Of a DNA stretch of 64,000 nt, positions 10,226 through 22,258 are shown one piece after another (position 1 is the stretch's first letter; every line of letters starts with the position of its first letter). A program made the translations under genes and the position numbers. This stretch comes from Prostheceraeus crozeri. Taxonomy: Eukaryota; Platyhelminthes; Polycladida; Euryleptidae. A model generated the notes under the pieces. It did no database searches and was not told where the DNA came from. It was given only the letters and a program-made list of their open reading frames with translations. The stretch covers positions 1,081,867 through 1,145,866 of the forward strand of contig CAJQUW010006985.1 of the NCBI GenBank assembly GCA_907163375.1, given 5' to 3'.

Positions 10226-11889
10226 TATTGAAGTATCGTCGAACTATCTGTCTCTGTAGCTGCTAATTATCTTAAGAAATAAACTTCTCTTCATGACAAT
10301 GTACGTTCGTAAAGTATATTTCCACAGAAGAGAACTTGATTTTCCTAATGCGATTCATTCTGTAACTCTTAATAACCCTTAGGTTTTGAAGATATTATTA
10401 ATTTGACTGCAACATTGATTTATACTTCCTTCTTCGTTCTCCGAATGATGCCAATGTCCTTATTCTTCCCATGTAACGCTCTTTGTACTAGAGTAAAGTC
10501 TTTATTATTATTATTATTCTGCTTTTAATAAACATTATCTTCAGCGCGAATTTGAATTACATTCAAACGCTTGAGCCTCGAAACTTTAGAAGACTGAAAT
10601 CATTTTGAGATGCTTAGAAAGATTCACCGCAGCACTTTGAATATCCAAAAAGCTCTGTTAAGTCTATATAAGACTCATTAAATCATGTTTTCATAATAAG
10701 TTCATGTTCTCTGAAGTCAGATTCATATTGATTGTGAACACTGAGGAAGGAACGACGGTGATCTTGAAGTTCTTTAACGTTCATTTACCTGTCAGACATC
10801 AATTCAGTTATTTCATCGACCTACATTCAAATACACCAGATTCACAGTTTCCTACAAAAGACAGAGAATGTACTAAAACGCGAGTAAATACATCTTTTCA
10901 CAGTTTGACGATAGCACATTGTGCTTCTTTGTCAATAGACTTGCAAGTGTGTTTGGATTTCCCAGAACTGAATGTGAGTCATAGATAGAATTTCCTCTGT
11001 TTTCTTTGAGTTCGCATCTCCAGCCTCTAAGGCTGTTGTGACCTTTCTTTGTGTTCTATCAAATTCAGATAAGCATGAAATTCACTGTTTACATTTGGAT
11101 ACAAATATCAAATGTCTCGAGGAGAATTTTACACATGATTGGATGATGAGCATCGAAAAGTCACATTCGGTCGAAAATTTACGAAATATCTCATCGATTG
11201 AAATACTTAAGACACAGAAATAAGAAGAGCGCGTTAATGTAATTAATTGATCAAATGTCAGTATGATAAAGTTAGACTTTGCCATTCCATAGACGAACTG
11301 TTTCTAACAGCAGTATCGATAGCGATATCCTTTAATCTATTAACGTCCAATGTGCTCCTTTTTGCACGCTTTAAATCAGAAGTTTTTGTTTCAACGTTGC
11401 GTTGACTGTAGAACGATAAAGGATTGAATCCAAAAGAAAGACGAGAGCAGCGCGATTCGAATGGTGCCACTCAAAACTTCGTGCAACGCATAGAAGGTCA
11501 ACAAAGTGAGTTTAAAAAATAGTTTTGAAGACGGATTTTGCTTAAAGGGCTAATATTTCATCGACATCTCAGAGAACCGTGTTTTCTTACAGTAAGCCAG
11601 ATAATTGAAAGAAGGAGCGCAAGTCAATACTGATATTTTTGTTTCAATGGTTCTTAGAAAAATATGTACACAAAATTTATCTTGCCATCTTCATCAAATG
11701 CCTCATCATTCCTTCTGCGACCGTTTAGCAGTTATTAATTGTCGCATAGATACAATCGCTGATGATACCCGAATCATGCGTCGTTGATATTCGTGTCACA
11801 GATGACGCTTTACTCTACACACTTTTAGAAAAGCCAGGTTAAGATTGAGCTAACATTAGTATTGCATGTAATGAAAAAATGATGGTCTA
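10226..11889. other. Intron 1, no gene recognised
   Basis: Short open frames only, none with a recognisable domain. A small (TTA)n run lies at about 10503-10518. Confidence 0.4.
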
Positions 11890-12066
11890 ACGTCACTACT
11901 CCCCTATACGGGGGTTTGGACGGTATTGACAGTCAGAATTTATCTGACGCGTTGTGATCTTCTATCCTGGATGCCCTTCCTGCCGACTACCTATGACACT
12001 TTCGGGCCTCGACCACTGAACTGAAAGCTCGCTTGGCCAAGCACTTAACCACTGTGCCACGAAGAT
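11890..12066 (-). repeat. tRNA-derived SINE copy
   Basis: This is a reverse-orientation member of the family at 5165-5345. It ends on the plus strand in 'ccactgtgccacgaagatc' (complement of the A-box side), contains 'cctgccgactacctatgaca', and starts with 'actcccctatacgggggttt'. It aligns along its length with the copy at 458-637. Confidence 0.65.
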
Positions 12067-12921
12067 CACTGACTTTGCATACACCTGCATACTTACGTGT
12101 GACTTGCATACATGTCAATTGAACGATAGTAACTTATTACCTTTGAATTGGCTAAGACATGTGAATTCACATAGATGTCTTCTGATATTTCTATTGAGAA
12201 ATTAAATTTCCTTGCTACACTTGTACATAGATTTGAAAACTTTTATATCTTCTGGTAAGTGTATCAAGTTGTAGGAACCAGCCACACTTGATAGTGACCG
12301 AGAATTTGGTAATAATAAAAGGAAACAGCGGTATTGTGAAGAGAAGGGAGCCGTTAAGGATCAATATCTCACATGGTCCTACTTGTCTTGCTATCATGTC
12401 TATGCCCTGACTTCTACTTTTCATTGTGATGTGCATGACTTTGCACTTTAATTAAAAATAAGAACTTTATGCAGCTAAAGACACTTGACCTGTAAAAAGT
12501 ACAAAAAGGACAGTTAAAGGAGGTGCAGAATGAGGCAATTAAGTCACGCGACAAAAAGTCGCAAAAAATGATATGATAAGTAATGTACTATTAAAAGACA
12601 CTTAAAAGTCTCATGGTCACACTGTTTCTTCAAAGGCTCCGACGCGACATTCTATGCTCTTTGTGTTTATCATTTTCGTGCTATTGATTATGGTAGTATT
12701 CCCGGATGAGAGAGTACGAATGCTTTTAGAAGGCAAGATAAATGCGAATATGTTTAAGTTCTACTTATTTCGATTCATACATGCAAGTAAAAATACAGGT
12801 TCACTTCCAGCCTGCACAAGTGCTTAGGTCACTCTCGGACATCAGATGTAGTCAGGTGGCATGCAAGGATCTAAGTAGAGTCTGATTCTTTACAGGATTT
12901 CATTTATCAGGCTCGTCTGAC

Positions 12922-13441
12922 CACAGAATTAGACAGGTCGTCTGTTCTTCCGTTTGACTAGAAAGGAAGCATTGGAACATGTAACGTAAAAGAAATGGCA
13001 CTATCTCCTGACTAAATACCATAGCAATCGAACAATGAGCAACCAGTTGAACATTAAGCACGCCAAATTGTGTAAGTTTCAGTTACTGTTATCAACCGGA
13101 TCACACAGCAAAGAGACGCAGACGATGTCAAGTTCTACAGAGAAGTTTGTGAACTTTTTTTCATGCGCCTGCTAACTTTTTTTAAAATGATCGGAAGAAC
13201 CAACATTATCGAGAAAGCGTTTGCGCAATGATCTGAATTCTTCGAATGTGAAGGAATTGTGGCGATCGGAGGATTTGAAGGAATTCAGAGCAATTCGCAA
13301 TCGACGCACGACTATTTTTCCTATCTCTGCAAGGTATTAAAAATTTCTTTTTGCCCACTTATTAAGGTCCTGCATGTGTCATCTGTTTGAATCAGTTTGC
13401 ACTTCTAGCAAAGTGACACGGTTAAACAATCCAATTCTGTA
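12922..13441. mobile_element. hAT-like non-autonomous DNA transposon, copy A
   Basis: The element begins 'cacagaattag' and ends with the imperfect inverse 'ccaattctgta'. It is flanked by 8-bp near-identical direct repeats, cgtctgac (12914-12921) and cgtcttac (13442-13449). An 8-bp target duplication with CA-start termini is the hAT pattern. The interior is related to copy B at 48939-49531: both share gaaggaccaacatta-like text, cgacgcacgac and cctatctctg. No intact transposase is present. Confidence 0.65.
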
Positions 13442-13449
13442 CGTCTTAC

Positions 13450-15135
13450 TGATGACTGTGTTTTCTCTGAAATGAATCTCACTTGAGTATTGCTTAACAT
13501 GATCAAGTTACATCCTGCAATCGTCTATGAAAGTGCGAATCTCACAGTTATTTTATCATTCTCAGTTCAAACGAATGTTGATACATGCGCGTACTAAATC
13601 CTGAATTCACTTTTTGAATCCAATTCCCTCTGTTTCTTTCATCTGGCACTCTTTTCAAGCAGTATAATGAGATTCTGATCAGGATTTCGCCGACGTTAAG
13701 TCAACGGGGATTTGTTTCGAATAACAGGGAGCGCAGGAAGTCGTAGCAATGGATTAGGAACAATTTGATCGACAGACTTGCAATCACAGACTCCTCAGAT
13801 GACAGGGGGTAAAAATATCGGATTCACATGCGTTCCTAATTGGGTTTAGAATTAGTCTGAAACTTACTCGGATTCAACTGCATGTGATAATACGGTCTCT
13901 CTACGATCTTTATCTTGTAAATAAATTTTTAATCACCAAATCATTTGATTGTTAATCTTTTTCTCGATGTGAATGTGTCTATTTATGTCTTCAAATGATG
14001 ATAGGAATTATTTGCGCTTCTTCAAATTAAAAAGTAGATGTAGCATGCTTTGAAGTGGGATGAGTAATTTTTCATTGAAGTAGTTTTGGATAGAAGTTAA
14101 CATGATGTTGATGTGAAGTTGTAAATTCTATATATAGATCCGAATAGATCTTTCTGACTTGAAAGCAATATTGTATGTATTACTTTCAAGTCAGAAGGAG
14201 CATATTGGTATCAAGAAAACTTCAGTTGATTCGATGTTTTTGGTTTGACATGATGTAAACAGTGTATAAATAAATTTCACTCATTATGCAACTTCGTGGA
14301 ATGCACAAAATCAGTTTTCATCTGATAATAAAAATTCCCATCTGACTGTGATGGGAATTTCTACAGCCTCTGAGACCTGAGGGAGCGGTCTCTTGGCCTG
14401 TCTACCATAGATTCAATTGAAATGAAACAACACATGCAGATTCTTTGTCAAAAGCATCAGCAGTTGATATATCCTCAGCACAAAAAGTGAAATAGAAAAT
14501 CATGGCTCGGGGGTCCCTCAGGTCTCTGAGAGTTAATGTTTTATCACCTTCAGCGTCTGAAAGGTCAGTGTTAAGGATCATTGCACAAGTGAACACTTGT
14601 ACTTAATTACTGCTCATGATAACCCTGTCATTAATTGATGTTAAAATTAATTATTCAATTCACATGACATCAATTTCTTTCAACTTTTCTTCTTTGACTT
14701 CAATCAGAAAAGTTTTTTACTGCAACTACACGGTTATTGACACTAAGATTAGGGAGAAGGTGAATACGTATACAGGGAATGTTTAGAAATTCAAACATCA
14801 AGAGTTCAACAGATTATAGTTCGGTAGCAGACTGGCATTTTTGTTTAGTACATAAGCTTGTGGCTTTACGGCTTACATGATCATCATGAAAAATATGTAA
14901 TCGTCAATTTTACAAATATAGTCATTAATATCAGAGCTGAACCACAATTCGATAATGAATCCCCTGTATTGCTGTCTTCAGTATTGTAATTTGTAATACA
15001 ATAGCTGCTCCATTTATTGAATTAATATTACTTGTGTAATTCACATCTTATCACTGATCAAAGAAGTTTCTTATATATTTTTTGTGCCTTACTCCACTTT
15101 ACGTGATTTTGCTGCGATTAATAAGGATTAAATGC
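13450..15135. other. Intron 1, no gene recognised
   Basis: The only structure is a pair of hairpins: a perfect 14-bp stem at 14152-14165 / 14183-14196 (ttctgacttgaaag), and a looser inverted pair, cctctgagacctgaggga (about 14367) with its complement near 14513. Both may mark old foldback elements. Confidence 0.4.
14152..14196. repeat. Perfect hairpin
   Basis: The 14-base arms ttctgacttgaaag and ctttcaagtcagaa are exact complements with a 17-base loop. The origin is unknown. Confidence 0.5.
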
Positions 15136-15145
15136 TTCAAATAGA

Positions 15146-15803
15146 TTATGTTGAGTTGGGAAGAACCAAGTTTTGTTCGACATTGAAAATATGATCTCTT
15201 TTTTTGTATATAATTTGCTATAAATTATATTGTCTATGTATTAAAGGCTCATCCATGAACATACATCTCAACTCATGCCACACGAACATCTTTCAAACTG
15301 AAATACTAGCACATGATAATGACAACACAAGTTTATGTCTTCGTGAAGCTTACTACATCAAACAATTAAACCCTCAAATTAACAAGAGGAGTGAACTTGA
15401 GCAGTTTAGTGATTTCCTTTTCATTTGATTTTAGTTTTTCTTTGTGTGTGTTTCTAGTCATTTTAGAATTATTCCACTCTACTACCGGTAAATTGCAACC
15501 CAGTACTACCTGTTTCAATTGTTCTATCTCAATCAAATCAAAGCTATCAAATTGCTCTAGCTACTGGTACAAGGTAACCCAGTGCTATCTGTCGCCTATA
15601 CCTTTCATTTCTATGTTTGCAATTTTTGAGTCACTTTGAATTATACAGAATAGATTCACTTGCATGAAGATGATCAGCATGTGCTGATCGAAATGTACCG
15701 CATATTTTATATAAAAAAAAGGGATTATGTTTTGAATACAGAACAAAACTTGGTTCTTCCCAACTCAACATAATTATGTCAAACCAAGGCATCTTCACAA
15801 CGT
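15146..15803 (+). mobile_element. Penelope-like element, short copy with GIY-YIG remnant
   Basis: Inverted arms (ttatgttgagttgggaagaa from 15146 and its complement ending at 15773) bracket a fragment encoding the C-terminal part of a GIY-YIG endonuclease. The residues LREAYYIKQLNPQINKRSEL align with the intact-looking match in the copy at 35548. A 30-base tail (15774-15803) follows the right arm. The whole is flanked by 10-bp direct repeats, ttcaaataga (15136-15145 and 15804-15813). Near the right end, ATGAAGA (15664-15670), a perfect 8-bp stem (gatcagca/tgctgatc) and GAAA (15690-15693) form the recurrent hammerhead-like motif. The reverse transcriptase is missing. Confidence 0.75.
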
Positions 15804-15813
15804 TTCAAATAGA

Positions 15814-16560
15814 GTGTACATGGTAGCAATGTAGATTATGAAGTTGGTCAGATGAGTGTAATTCAAATTTGTTTTCGAGAAGTATTTTAGCACTGTACAT
15901 AAGAGCTGTCTTAGACAGCGACGTTTACTTCGTTGCTTTGTTTAATATACGGAATGCAATCATATATTAACACATTCGTTTTCATCCAGCCGAATGTTCT
16001 ATCTGTTCCTTTAAACTGCAACACGTTTTGTAAATTGGCTCTTGGAAAATGTTCCGTTAATATATAATCCATAAAACGAAAGTGCTATTTGTAATGAAAA
16101 TTATCTTCATTATTTCAGGAGGATGAATTTGCTCGCAGTTCAGTAGTGAAATTGACGTCTATTTCAACATTGTCTTGTACTGCTTTTCCACTTTAGGGAT
16201 CAACTCGAACATTCCCATGTTGCAGAATAACTGTCATGATGATAACTTTGACATTGCTGAGAATTTGATACAGTAGCAAGAAATAGGGAGATTAGGTACT
16301 TGTACATCTAATCGATGACTTGGGACATCACGGCGAACATGCGTACATCATTGTTTATTTGAAATCAAGGTGGAGAGAAATTTGATCAATTGATATAATA
16401 GTGTAGCTTTGAAAATGTTTCCTTGAGGCTTGACCTTTGGTGACTAACACAGTAAAATAATTTAAAGTAAGATCTGCTACATATGAAAGTATACTGTAGA
16501 AACTTGAAGTGTGGTTCTCGCATGCTCTATTGAGCGTCATGGAAATGATACATTTGAACC
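15814..16560. other. Intron 1, no gene recognised
   Basis: No domain, repeat or RNA gene was recognised here on either strand. Confidence 0.4.
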
Positions 16561-16564
16561 AGGG

Positions 16565-16602
16565 ATGCGGAGTCCTATCATTTTGATAGGACTCCGACTC
16601 CG
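16565..16602. repeat. 'ggactccgactcc' repeat block, left of RTE fragment
   Basis: The block contains an 11-bp perfect hairpin (ggagtcctatc / gataggactcc) and then the tandem phrase ggactccgactcc. The same phrases occur at 17818-17868 beyond the LINE fragment, so the two blocks flank it in direct relation. Confidence 0.5.
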
Positions 16603-17164
16603 GGTGCAAGTACATAGGCCTTGTTTTTTGAAAAAAAACTGGTAGCCTACATCATAGATCATTATAGGCTTACCTGAACCCTTCTTTAGTGAGCATTTCT
16701 GTAACAATTATCAATCATTTTCGATGAAAATTTATCAAAGGTCGCTTTAAGTTGGATGCATATGACTCGGCTCCTCCCATCATGTTGATGTGTGCTTCAC
16801 ACGGATTTTCTCCAGTCTCTACCAGTCAGGAAAGTCCTCAATCCTTCTCCAAAAAATATGAGTACACTTTCGAATTTAATATGCGCTTCAGAGGAGAAAT
16901 CACACACTATTAAGGTGTGGGTAAGAGGACAATGTTCTCAAACACTAACTAGTATTTCATTTTTGTATGTGATGTGACCTTTAGCGCGTAGGTGTGATCG
17001 GAGCTAGGGAGGCTTGTCTTCTCTACTGAATCACCGAGTGAAAAGACAATCCTTATTTCACTATCACGCTTCATCCCCTGAACTATTACAAGCTTTGCAT
17101 GCAGCAGTGTCTCTGTACTTTTGTTTGACGGAGAAAATTGACATCAAGACAGTGACATCTATGC

Positions 17165-17785
17165 GCTCACTCACTCACTCATCCCTTTTTGCATCTTTGT
17201 GGTCCAGAAGATGCTGGGTTAGACGATTTCCGCTTGACGATGCTCCTCCACTTCTGGCGATCGTGTGTATCAGCTTCTTGAGCACCAACACTTTTCAGGT
17301 CTTCGGCGATGACATCGCGCCAGGTCTTTCTTTGGCGTCCAACAGCACGCTTGCCAGATACTTCCATGTCCGTAACTTTCTTGACCCATTCCGACTCGCT
17401 CTTCCTCCGCACATGACCAAACCAGCGCAACCTTTGTCTTCTGATCGAATCCAAGATGTTCTCTAGCCCCATTTCCTGTCGCAGTTCTTCATTCGACCTT
17501 CTCTCTGATCTTCTCACTCCGCACATCCAACGTATCATGCGCATCTCTGCAGACAGCAGCATCCTTTCATGATTTGCGAGCAGGGACCACGATTCACAAC
17601 CGTAAATCATTGCTTGCCGAACACATGCAGCATACAGCTGGCCTTTGACTCGCATGGATGGTGACTTCGATGTTAAGAAGGCTTGGAGCTCCCGAAACTT
17701 TCTCCAACCACACCGTATTCTGGCAACCACTGCTGACTCAACACCACCGCAACTGTCGATAACATCAAGATAGCAAGGATAAATA
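17165..17785 (-). mobile_element. RTE-like LINE, 5'-truncated tail
   Basis: The minus-strand frame (from about 17785 to the stop near 17179) encodes the C-terminal domain downstream of a reverse transcriptase: LYAACVRQAMIYGCESW, EMRMIRWMCGV, RRQRLRWFGHVRR and GRQRKTWRDV. This set is the well-known thumb and C-terminal segment of RTE-like and related endonuclease/reverse-transcriptase elements. The 3' end is a (GAGT)n microsatellite on the minus strand (ctcactcactcactcat at 17164-17181), typical of these LINEs. Everything upstream, including the endonuclease and the polymerase active site, is absent. The remaining frame is open over about 180 codons, so the insertion is not very old. Confidence 0.75.
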
Positions 17786-17817
17786 ATCTGATTGTATTAT
17801 ATTTCGGGACTAGTTGT

Positions 17818-17868
17818 AGGACTCCGACTCCAGTAAAAATGATAGGACTCCGGGACTCCGACTCCGCA
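17818..17868. repeat. 'ggactccgactcc' repeat block, right of RTE fragment
   Basis: Two copies of ggactccgactcc separated by 'agtaaaaatgat' plus aggactccgg mirror the block at 16565-16602. Together they may be the two ends of one repeat interrupted by the LINE and neighbouring sequence. Confidence 0.5.
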
Positions 17869-20800
17869 TGACTGATTTGAACATCTTAAAAATGCTGTTT
17901 AGTAGGCACGAAACCATCAAAAGTGATTTCATTTTGGTGGCTGTGTCTAATGAAGACGATAAACACTGAGTGATATTCCAAAAACAGCTGCTCGTCTCTT
18001 CAACTATCACACATGAGGAGAAAAGCGCTTTAAATACATCAGTTTAAAAGTGCGACAATTTTGGATAATTCATTTCACAGTCACTCAACAGCCGTTGTCA
18101 TTGATTGATTGTCACTCAATGTCATCGCCACTGAGTACGAGTAGTAAGTGGATGAAGTCAAAGTTTATCATTCCCTGAAAGATTGTCGAGAAAATGCCTA
18201 ATTTTGGATGTATCAAAATGCCTGATTTTCCCTCCTGGGGGTGACAGTTTGATTTTTCACTTCAAATAATTCATTCCGGAGAAAACTTTAAGTGCTGTAG
18301 TCATCACAGAGCGATCTCTTTATGTGAGTGGAATGCTGCACGCCTCGGGACAATTCATGCTTCTTGCCAACTGTGTGCCAGCAATTACATTGCTCATTAA
18401 TTTCAACGGGGAAAATCGCGATTCTTTCACTTAAGTCGTCGCTCTTGCTTTTGAAACAGATAAGCAATCGATTTTTTCTTGGAGGTGCTGATGTTTGATG
18501 TGCACTTAGTATATTAATTTAATTTCTGTTGGTATTCAACAAATACTACTTTTAAAATACTGCTGACGTGTCCGTTAAGTTAGCAATTATTAGCCGTTTT
18601 ACCTCAGGGGAACAAACTCATCTTTTTTTTATTCGATTCCGTTTAGACAGTATTTGCAAAGAGCAACATTTATTAATTATTACAGGCGCACTAACTTTGG
18701 CGATTTTCCAGTAGTGTGTTTAGAGTGATATTTAATGAATGCCCGTCGAAATTTTCACTAACTTGCTAATTGCAAACATGACTGTGTTTGTGGAATGTAG
18801 CACATTTATATTTTTGTAGTAACATCAATGAATCAATTACGCAAGTTTATTTCTTAGAAGTCACATTTGGATCACCCTAAGATTATAGAAAAGCTCTGCT
18901 TTGTGATGTTAAACTGCTGTAATCAATTTTTCGTGAGCATGCGATCAGGAATCGTCACAAAGGACATGCAGACTGAAAGTTGATCGATGCTGCGCTAGTT
19001 CGTTTCTTCGGCTCGTTTCTCAGTATCCGACTGTTATCGGAAAATTGTTAATTGCCATCATTTATCTTCTTCTATCTGAGAAATACTCGTGAATGAAGAC
19101 TCTTACACCCTATGCACCTTAAGTTGTCGACATCTGAAAAACAATAGATATTTGTACACTTATTAGGAATGGTCATTCCATGAATTTCGCTGCGATGATG
19201 ATTAACTGAGCTTGTATTTGTATCTACTCATGATTTTCTTAATGAAGCCTTGAAACTGTGAGCGAAAATATGTAAAACACACTTGTCAAGTATCTTGTTG
19301 CTATGAAATAGGCGTACCTTGCAATTGCCAACTTTCTTGTAGGATTTTGTTAGAAGGACAATGCGTAGTACAGCGAACTGATAGGGCTTCATGACTTGTC
19401 TCCCTGAGTGCAGCATCCATATATGGGTGTTATTTACTGTCATCTGGTTATCATTTTCTCTCTCCAGATAAGGGAGGAAACACGACGCTATTATTAGATC
19501 GAATTTAGACGATGTCCGCGATTTTGTAAAATAGGAATTTTCAGTGTACAGTCCTTGGCATGATTTCACTGAAATCTTTTAAGGCGGATATTGTGAAGTG
19601 TAAAGCGAATGCAATGTCAACATATGAATCATAATCTGCATGAAGACGTGAACTCGAAGAGGAGGTTCAACGAGTGACAATTTGACCCGCTTAGTCCTTG
19701 AACTTCCTAAATTATGCGTTTCTCCAAATTCTAAAATAGTTTTATTGGGACGTCGCGGAATATTATCTTGAAAATCGGCGGTCATGGCCCAACCCGGTGT
19801 TTTTGACAAAAAATACGGAGGCCTTTCTCTGATGACGACAAACAATTCCAGTTATGCGGGAAAAGGTCGGAATCTCTTGCTCGTTTAAATTAGTGATGTC
19901 TCAACTGAGGTATCAAATCGTTGAACGTCGGCGTTTTATCCTAGATTGTGTGATCCGCAGTCCTCAACTTCCTGACTCGCCTTAGAGAAGAATTTTCGCT
20001 CTTTTAAAGTTCACTCGAATTTCTCCTAGCATTATTTTTGCCGCTGATATTTAGCTACGAAGACTATCTGTTGATAATAATAGTCTCACGAAAAGAAATG
20101 ATGTACCAGTTATCTGTTATCTGTTTCAACTATTTCTTATCTCACAGGGATGCTATGCAACGCAACTACATTTTGAAAAGAAAATGCATTGATTCGTTTA
20201 TTGTCAATATACTAGGACGAGTAGACAATTTTTCAAACTATCGATTCCTATGGTCGACGCATCTTCACGGTGTTGAAGGCGAGAAAATTAACAGAAATGC
20301 TCAGAGCTCTAGCCATCCACTCAGTAACATTTCCCTGTAAACCAAGGAGGAGTCGAAACTCCGATGGGAGGAACTCGTCTCAGTTTTTGCCTTCGGGTTT
20401 TATTTGTATGTAATTATGAAGGAATGACTTCAACTGATCAATGATGAGTTTGATGGAGAAAGTAAACAAGCGTTCGAAAATGAGTAATTTTGTCTCAATC
20501 TTTCCACACAGATGACTTCGTATTAGAAAGTAAGCACGATTCCACGATGGATGAACTTTTGAACATTTGACACACGTCTATGTTATCTTTTCGACAATGC
20601 ACCGATGTGATGCTCATGTATTACATCACGTGACTTGAATTTTAGAAAAGGAGTGACTATTCACATTAGAGTTCACATTGGACCAAAAGCGATAACGATA
20701 AAATTGTGACGGGATTTCATTTTCTCAGCCCAACAATATGTTGGCTGCGCTGTCCAGACTAGAGCTATTTATCGTTCGAGCTACATGATCTCATTCACTA

Positions 20801-22175
20801 TTGGCACTTCAGACATTTTAGATCTCCTCTCTACCGTTGTTTCGGTGGAGATGACAAGGCAAGGGCATTTATTTTGATCACCGACTCACGCTGATTGTGA
20901 TTCTGCCCAAAAGATGGCGTTTGCAATGAGCCACGTAGCATGTTCGAAGTTTTTTATCATTCAAGAAAATCGCTCCGTTGGCGATCTTGACGATGCGATT
21001 TTGTCTTTGAGAAAAAAAGATTAATTTAAGAGCGACGATAGCCATGGTCTTCACTATTAATAGAATTATTATTAATTATTATTAAATTCATTTGAACAAT
21101 TCCTCCAAGTGGTCCTCCCATAACAAATAAACATGAATGGCTAAGGGAATTTATTCAAACTATTCAGTTTCAGATGTCTGGAACTCAAGTGTAGTTCTGA
21201 TGTTTTCCAGCAATTCATCTCATGCATGCGTATTGTCAGCAGTCGACTGTGAATATCCATTTCTTGAGGTAGCATTTGAATCACGTGAGAAACTTCCGCT
21301 GAATTTCATTGTATGTATTTGATAATGACTTGACTAGCAGATGTCCAATATGTAGATAATTTCCGATACGTCTCTCTTTCAACAGTCAATAGTTCTAAAC
21401 AGAATCCACCAGCAGTTGCTGATGATGAACGTAGAAAGTCTAATGATAGCGTACTAACCAACTTCCCGTGACGCTCTGACTATTGCGTCATAGTTGCTCG
21501 TAATATGAGAAAGCAGAATGAAGTTCTCTTGGGAGAGGTCTCTGGGACATGTTGATAGTCAATGACTAATTTTCAAAATTGATATTTGGGCGGATACTGA
21601 TATTGGCAAATGATGACAAGTTGTTTGATGTGTGGGATTGAATTTATTCACTGTTTTGTCCGTTATCTTGGTGCTATTATCTGATTTTGTGTCCGTTATC
21701 ATCTTTATCACTGCTTTTCAACATTAAATTCCCTACAAATTATTCCATTAATTCAAATACTACTATTTAGAATATCCAGTAGACTGATGTACGTACTGAT
21801 CGTAATTTGTTTTTGTGAATTGAAGGATTTTCGAATATCACATTACGCGAATCACTCAACTCACTCAAATTTCATTCGATTCCATTGCTTTTCATTTCAG
21901 TCAATGCATCTGTAGATTCGAATCAATCATCAGTGGACTCGACGTTTCATTTTTCGAGTTCATTTGGTTTTCCTTATCGCTTTCGTTTTTTGATCACAAC
22001 TTTTCCTTTTTGTTTCGTGCGTGTTTTCGTTCGATGTTTCATTAGTTTTTGATAATTGAAAAAGGCTTATAGAACTATTGAAAAATTGCCTGCAACTATC
22101 TAATTAATAGTTTACATATTATACATATGCTTGCATGATGAATCGTGAAGAAAGCGTGATTTTTTTTCTGTTGGA
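17869..22175. other. Intron 1, long stretch with no gene recognised
   Basis: About 4.3 kb in which I see no TSP1 exon, transposon domain or RNA gene. Open frames reach about 110 codons but have no family signature. An acceptor-like 'cttttcatttcag' at about 21900 precedes an open serine-rich stretch, too weak to call an exon. Confidence 0.4.
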
Positions 22176-22258
22176 TTCACTTTTTTTATTTTTTTAAACA
22201 TTTGATACAAGGAAAGTAAGCACAAAAGTACAAATTAGGAAAAGTAAAAGTGTAAAAG

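Noticed and set aside
14360-14535. Inverted pair cctctgagacctgaggga and its complement
   Set aside because: The arms are short and flanked by unrelated sequence, so I cannot separate an old element from chance.
21888-22030. Serine-rich open stretch after an acceptor-like sequence in intron 1
   Set aside because: No cysteine or TSP1 pattern, and no donor at a compatible phase.
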